Assembly: GCF_964340395.1 (NCBI RefSeq)
Contig: NC_135569.1
Span: 1,062,501 to 1,126,500 of the forward strand
Length of the DNA stretch: 64,000 bases
Source of the DNA: Glandiceps talaboti
Lineage: Eukaryota; Hemichordata; Enteropneusta; Spengelidae
Reading direction: 5' to 3'
Shown here: positions 63,485-64,000 of the stretch, one piece after another
How the letters are laid out: every line of letters begins with the position of its first letter
Numbering within the stretch: position 1 is the first letter of the stretch
Notes under the pieces: model-generated
The model's database searches: none
Told to the model about the DNA's origin: nothing
Seen by the model: only the letters and a program-made list of their open reading frames with translations
Translations under genes and position numbers: made by a program

Positions 63485-64000
63485 TGCATTGAAAATCAAT
63501 CAATCAAAATAATTTGTAAAGCGCCAAAATCCAGGCAAAGTTCTGTTCAGGGGTGCTGGATGGTTAATCCACACCATAGGCTTTACAAAACAAATGTGTC
63601 TTCAGTTTTCTTTTGAAACAATCAATAGTTGGTGCAAGTTTAATGTCAGTTGGCAGTGAATTCCAGAGCTTTGGAGCAGCATAAGCAAAAGAACGTCCAC
63701 CGTAGTTGATTTGCTTGTAACTTGTTGTCGTAAGAAGGTTTTTGTCCTTTGAGCGTAAGGTGCGAGCTGGTATGTATACTTGTATAAGGTCGGAAATGTA
63801 CTCCGGTGTAAGACCATGAATTGCTTTGTAAGTCAGGAGTAAGATCTTGTAGTCGATTCTAGAACGAACTGGTAACCAATGGAGTTTGATGAGAGTAGGA
63901 GTTATGTGTTCATATTTCTTTGACCGGGTGATGATTCTTGCAGCTGTGTTTTGTGCACGCTGAAGTTGGTTTGTGACTGATTCAGGGAGACCATACAGTA
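63485..64000 (-). mobile_element. Second L2/CR1-superfamily LINE, 3' end, running off the right edge
   Basis: Minus strand. Coding end at 63564-64000, then a 3' UTR with CTGGATTTTGGCGCTTTACA and a (TTGA)n tail at about 63496-63510. The 3' terminal block matches that of the L2 copy at 60177-61860, although the tail repeat differs (TTTATC there, TTGA here). Confidence 0.9.
63564..64000 (-). CDS. LINE ORF2 C-terminus, L2/CR1 type (partial, 145 codons visible)
   Basis: Open minus-strand frame with TAA at 63564. Blocks in order: RAQNTAARIITRSKKYEHIT, LHWLPVRSRIDYK, TYKAIHGLTPEYIS, ARTLRSKDKNLL, GGRSFAYAAPKLWNSLP and FKRKLKTHLF. These align block for block with the C-terminus at 60418-61860 but are clearly diverged (a different subfamily). 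Reverse-transcriptase core and 5' parts lie beyond the window. No frameshift is visible in the part present. Confidence 0.9.
   Translation of the reverse strand, partial: LYGLPESVTNQLQRAQNTAARIITRSKKYEHITPTLIKLHWLPVRSRIDYKILLLTYKAIHGLTPEYISDLIQVYIPARTLRSKDKNLLTTTSYKQINYGGRSFAYAAPKLWNSLPTDIKLAPTIDCFKRKLKTHLFCKAYGVD

Overview
This is animal (metazoan) genomic DNA: AT-rich, full of transposon debris and long, very pure microsatellites, with one recognisable protein gene split by GT-AG introns. The organism cannot be named from the window. An intron-rich allantoinase gene, several 5'-truncated LINEs (two of them L2/CR1-superfamily) and dense GA/TG/TATG arrays suit a marine invertebrate (lophotrochozoan or basal deuterostome) better than a mammal, but that is inference.

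Layout. Bases 1-54 kb are a gene desert. I found no convincing exon there; its long open frames are low-complexity translations of microsatellites or minisatellites. Structure comes from (i) simple repeats (GA, AC, TGAG, TATG, CTCTT, ATG); (ii) minisatellites with periods of 57 bp (20341-21938), 37 bp (22352-22750) and 38 bp (34775-36400); (iii) larger tandem duplications (about 900 bp at 7916-9659; about 205-224 bp at 17925-19150); (iv) a foldback-like repeat family at six loci (about 5.0, 26.2, 27.6, 30.9, 34.6 and 42.4 kb), each with the same degenerate core in inverted orientation left and right of a short centre; (v) other dispersed short repeats, a MITE-like family and a decayed LINE.

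From 55150 to the right edge lies the 5' part of a plus-strand allantoinase gene (ureide/purine catabolism). Four coding exons (55150-55281, 57181-57332, 62174-62288, 62914-63060) encode the first 182 residues, including the metal-binding HxH and the presumed carboxylated lysine; the rest lies beyond the window. Its introns are loaded with elements: a perfect-looking hairpin and a 1-kb inverted-repeat element in intron 1; an 86-bp tandem duplication of the exon 2 3' end with its splice donor, a LINE lacking its reverse transcriptase, and an L2 LINE lodged inside an inverted repeat in intron 2; a MITE with 22-bp perfect terminal inverted repeats in intron 3; and a second L2 3' end in intron 4.

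The observations most worth a second look are the foldback-like family whose arm motif has locally expanded into about 43 tandem copies, and the allantoinase exon 2 duplication, which creates extra donors and phase-preserving pseudo-exons of 36 nt.
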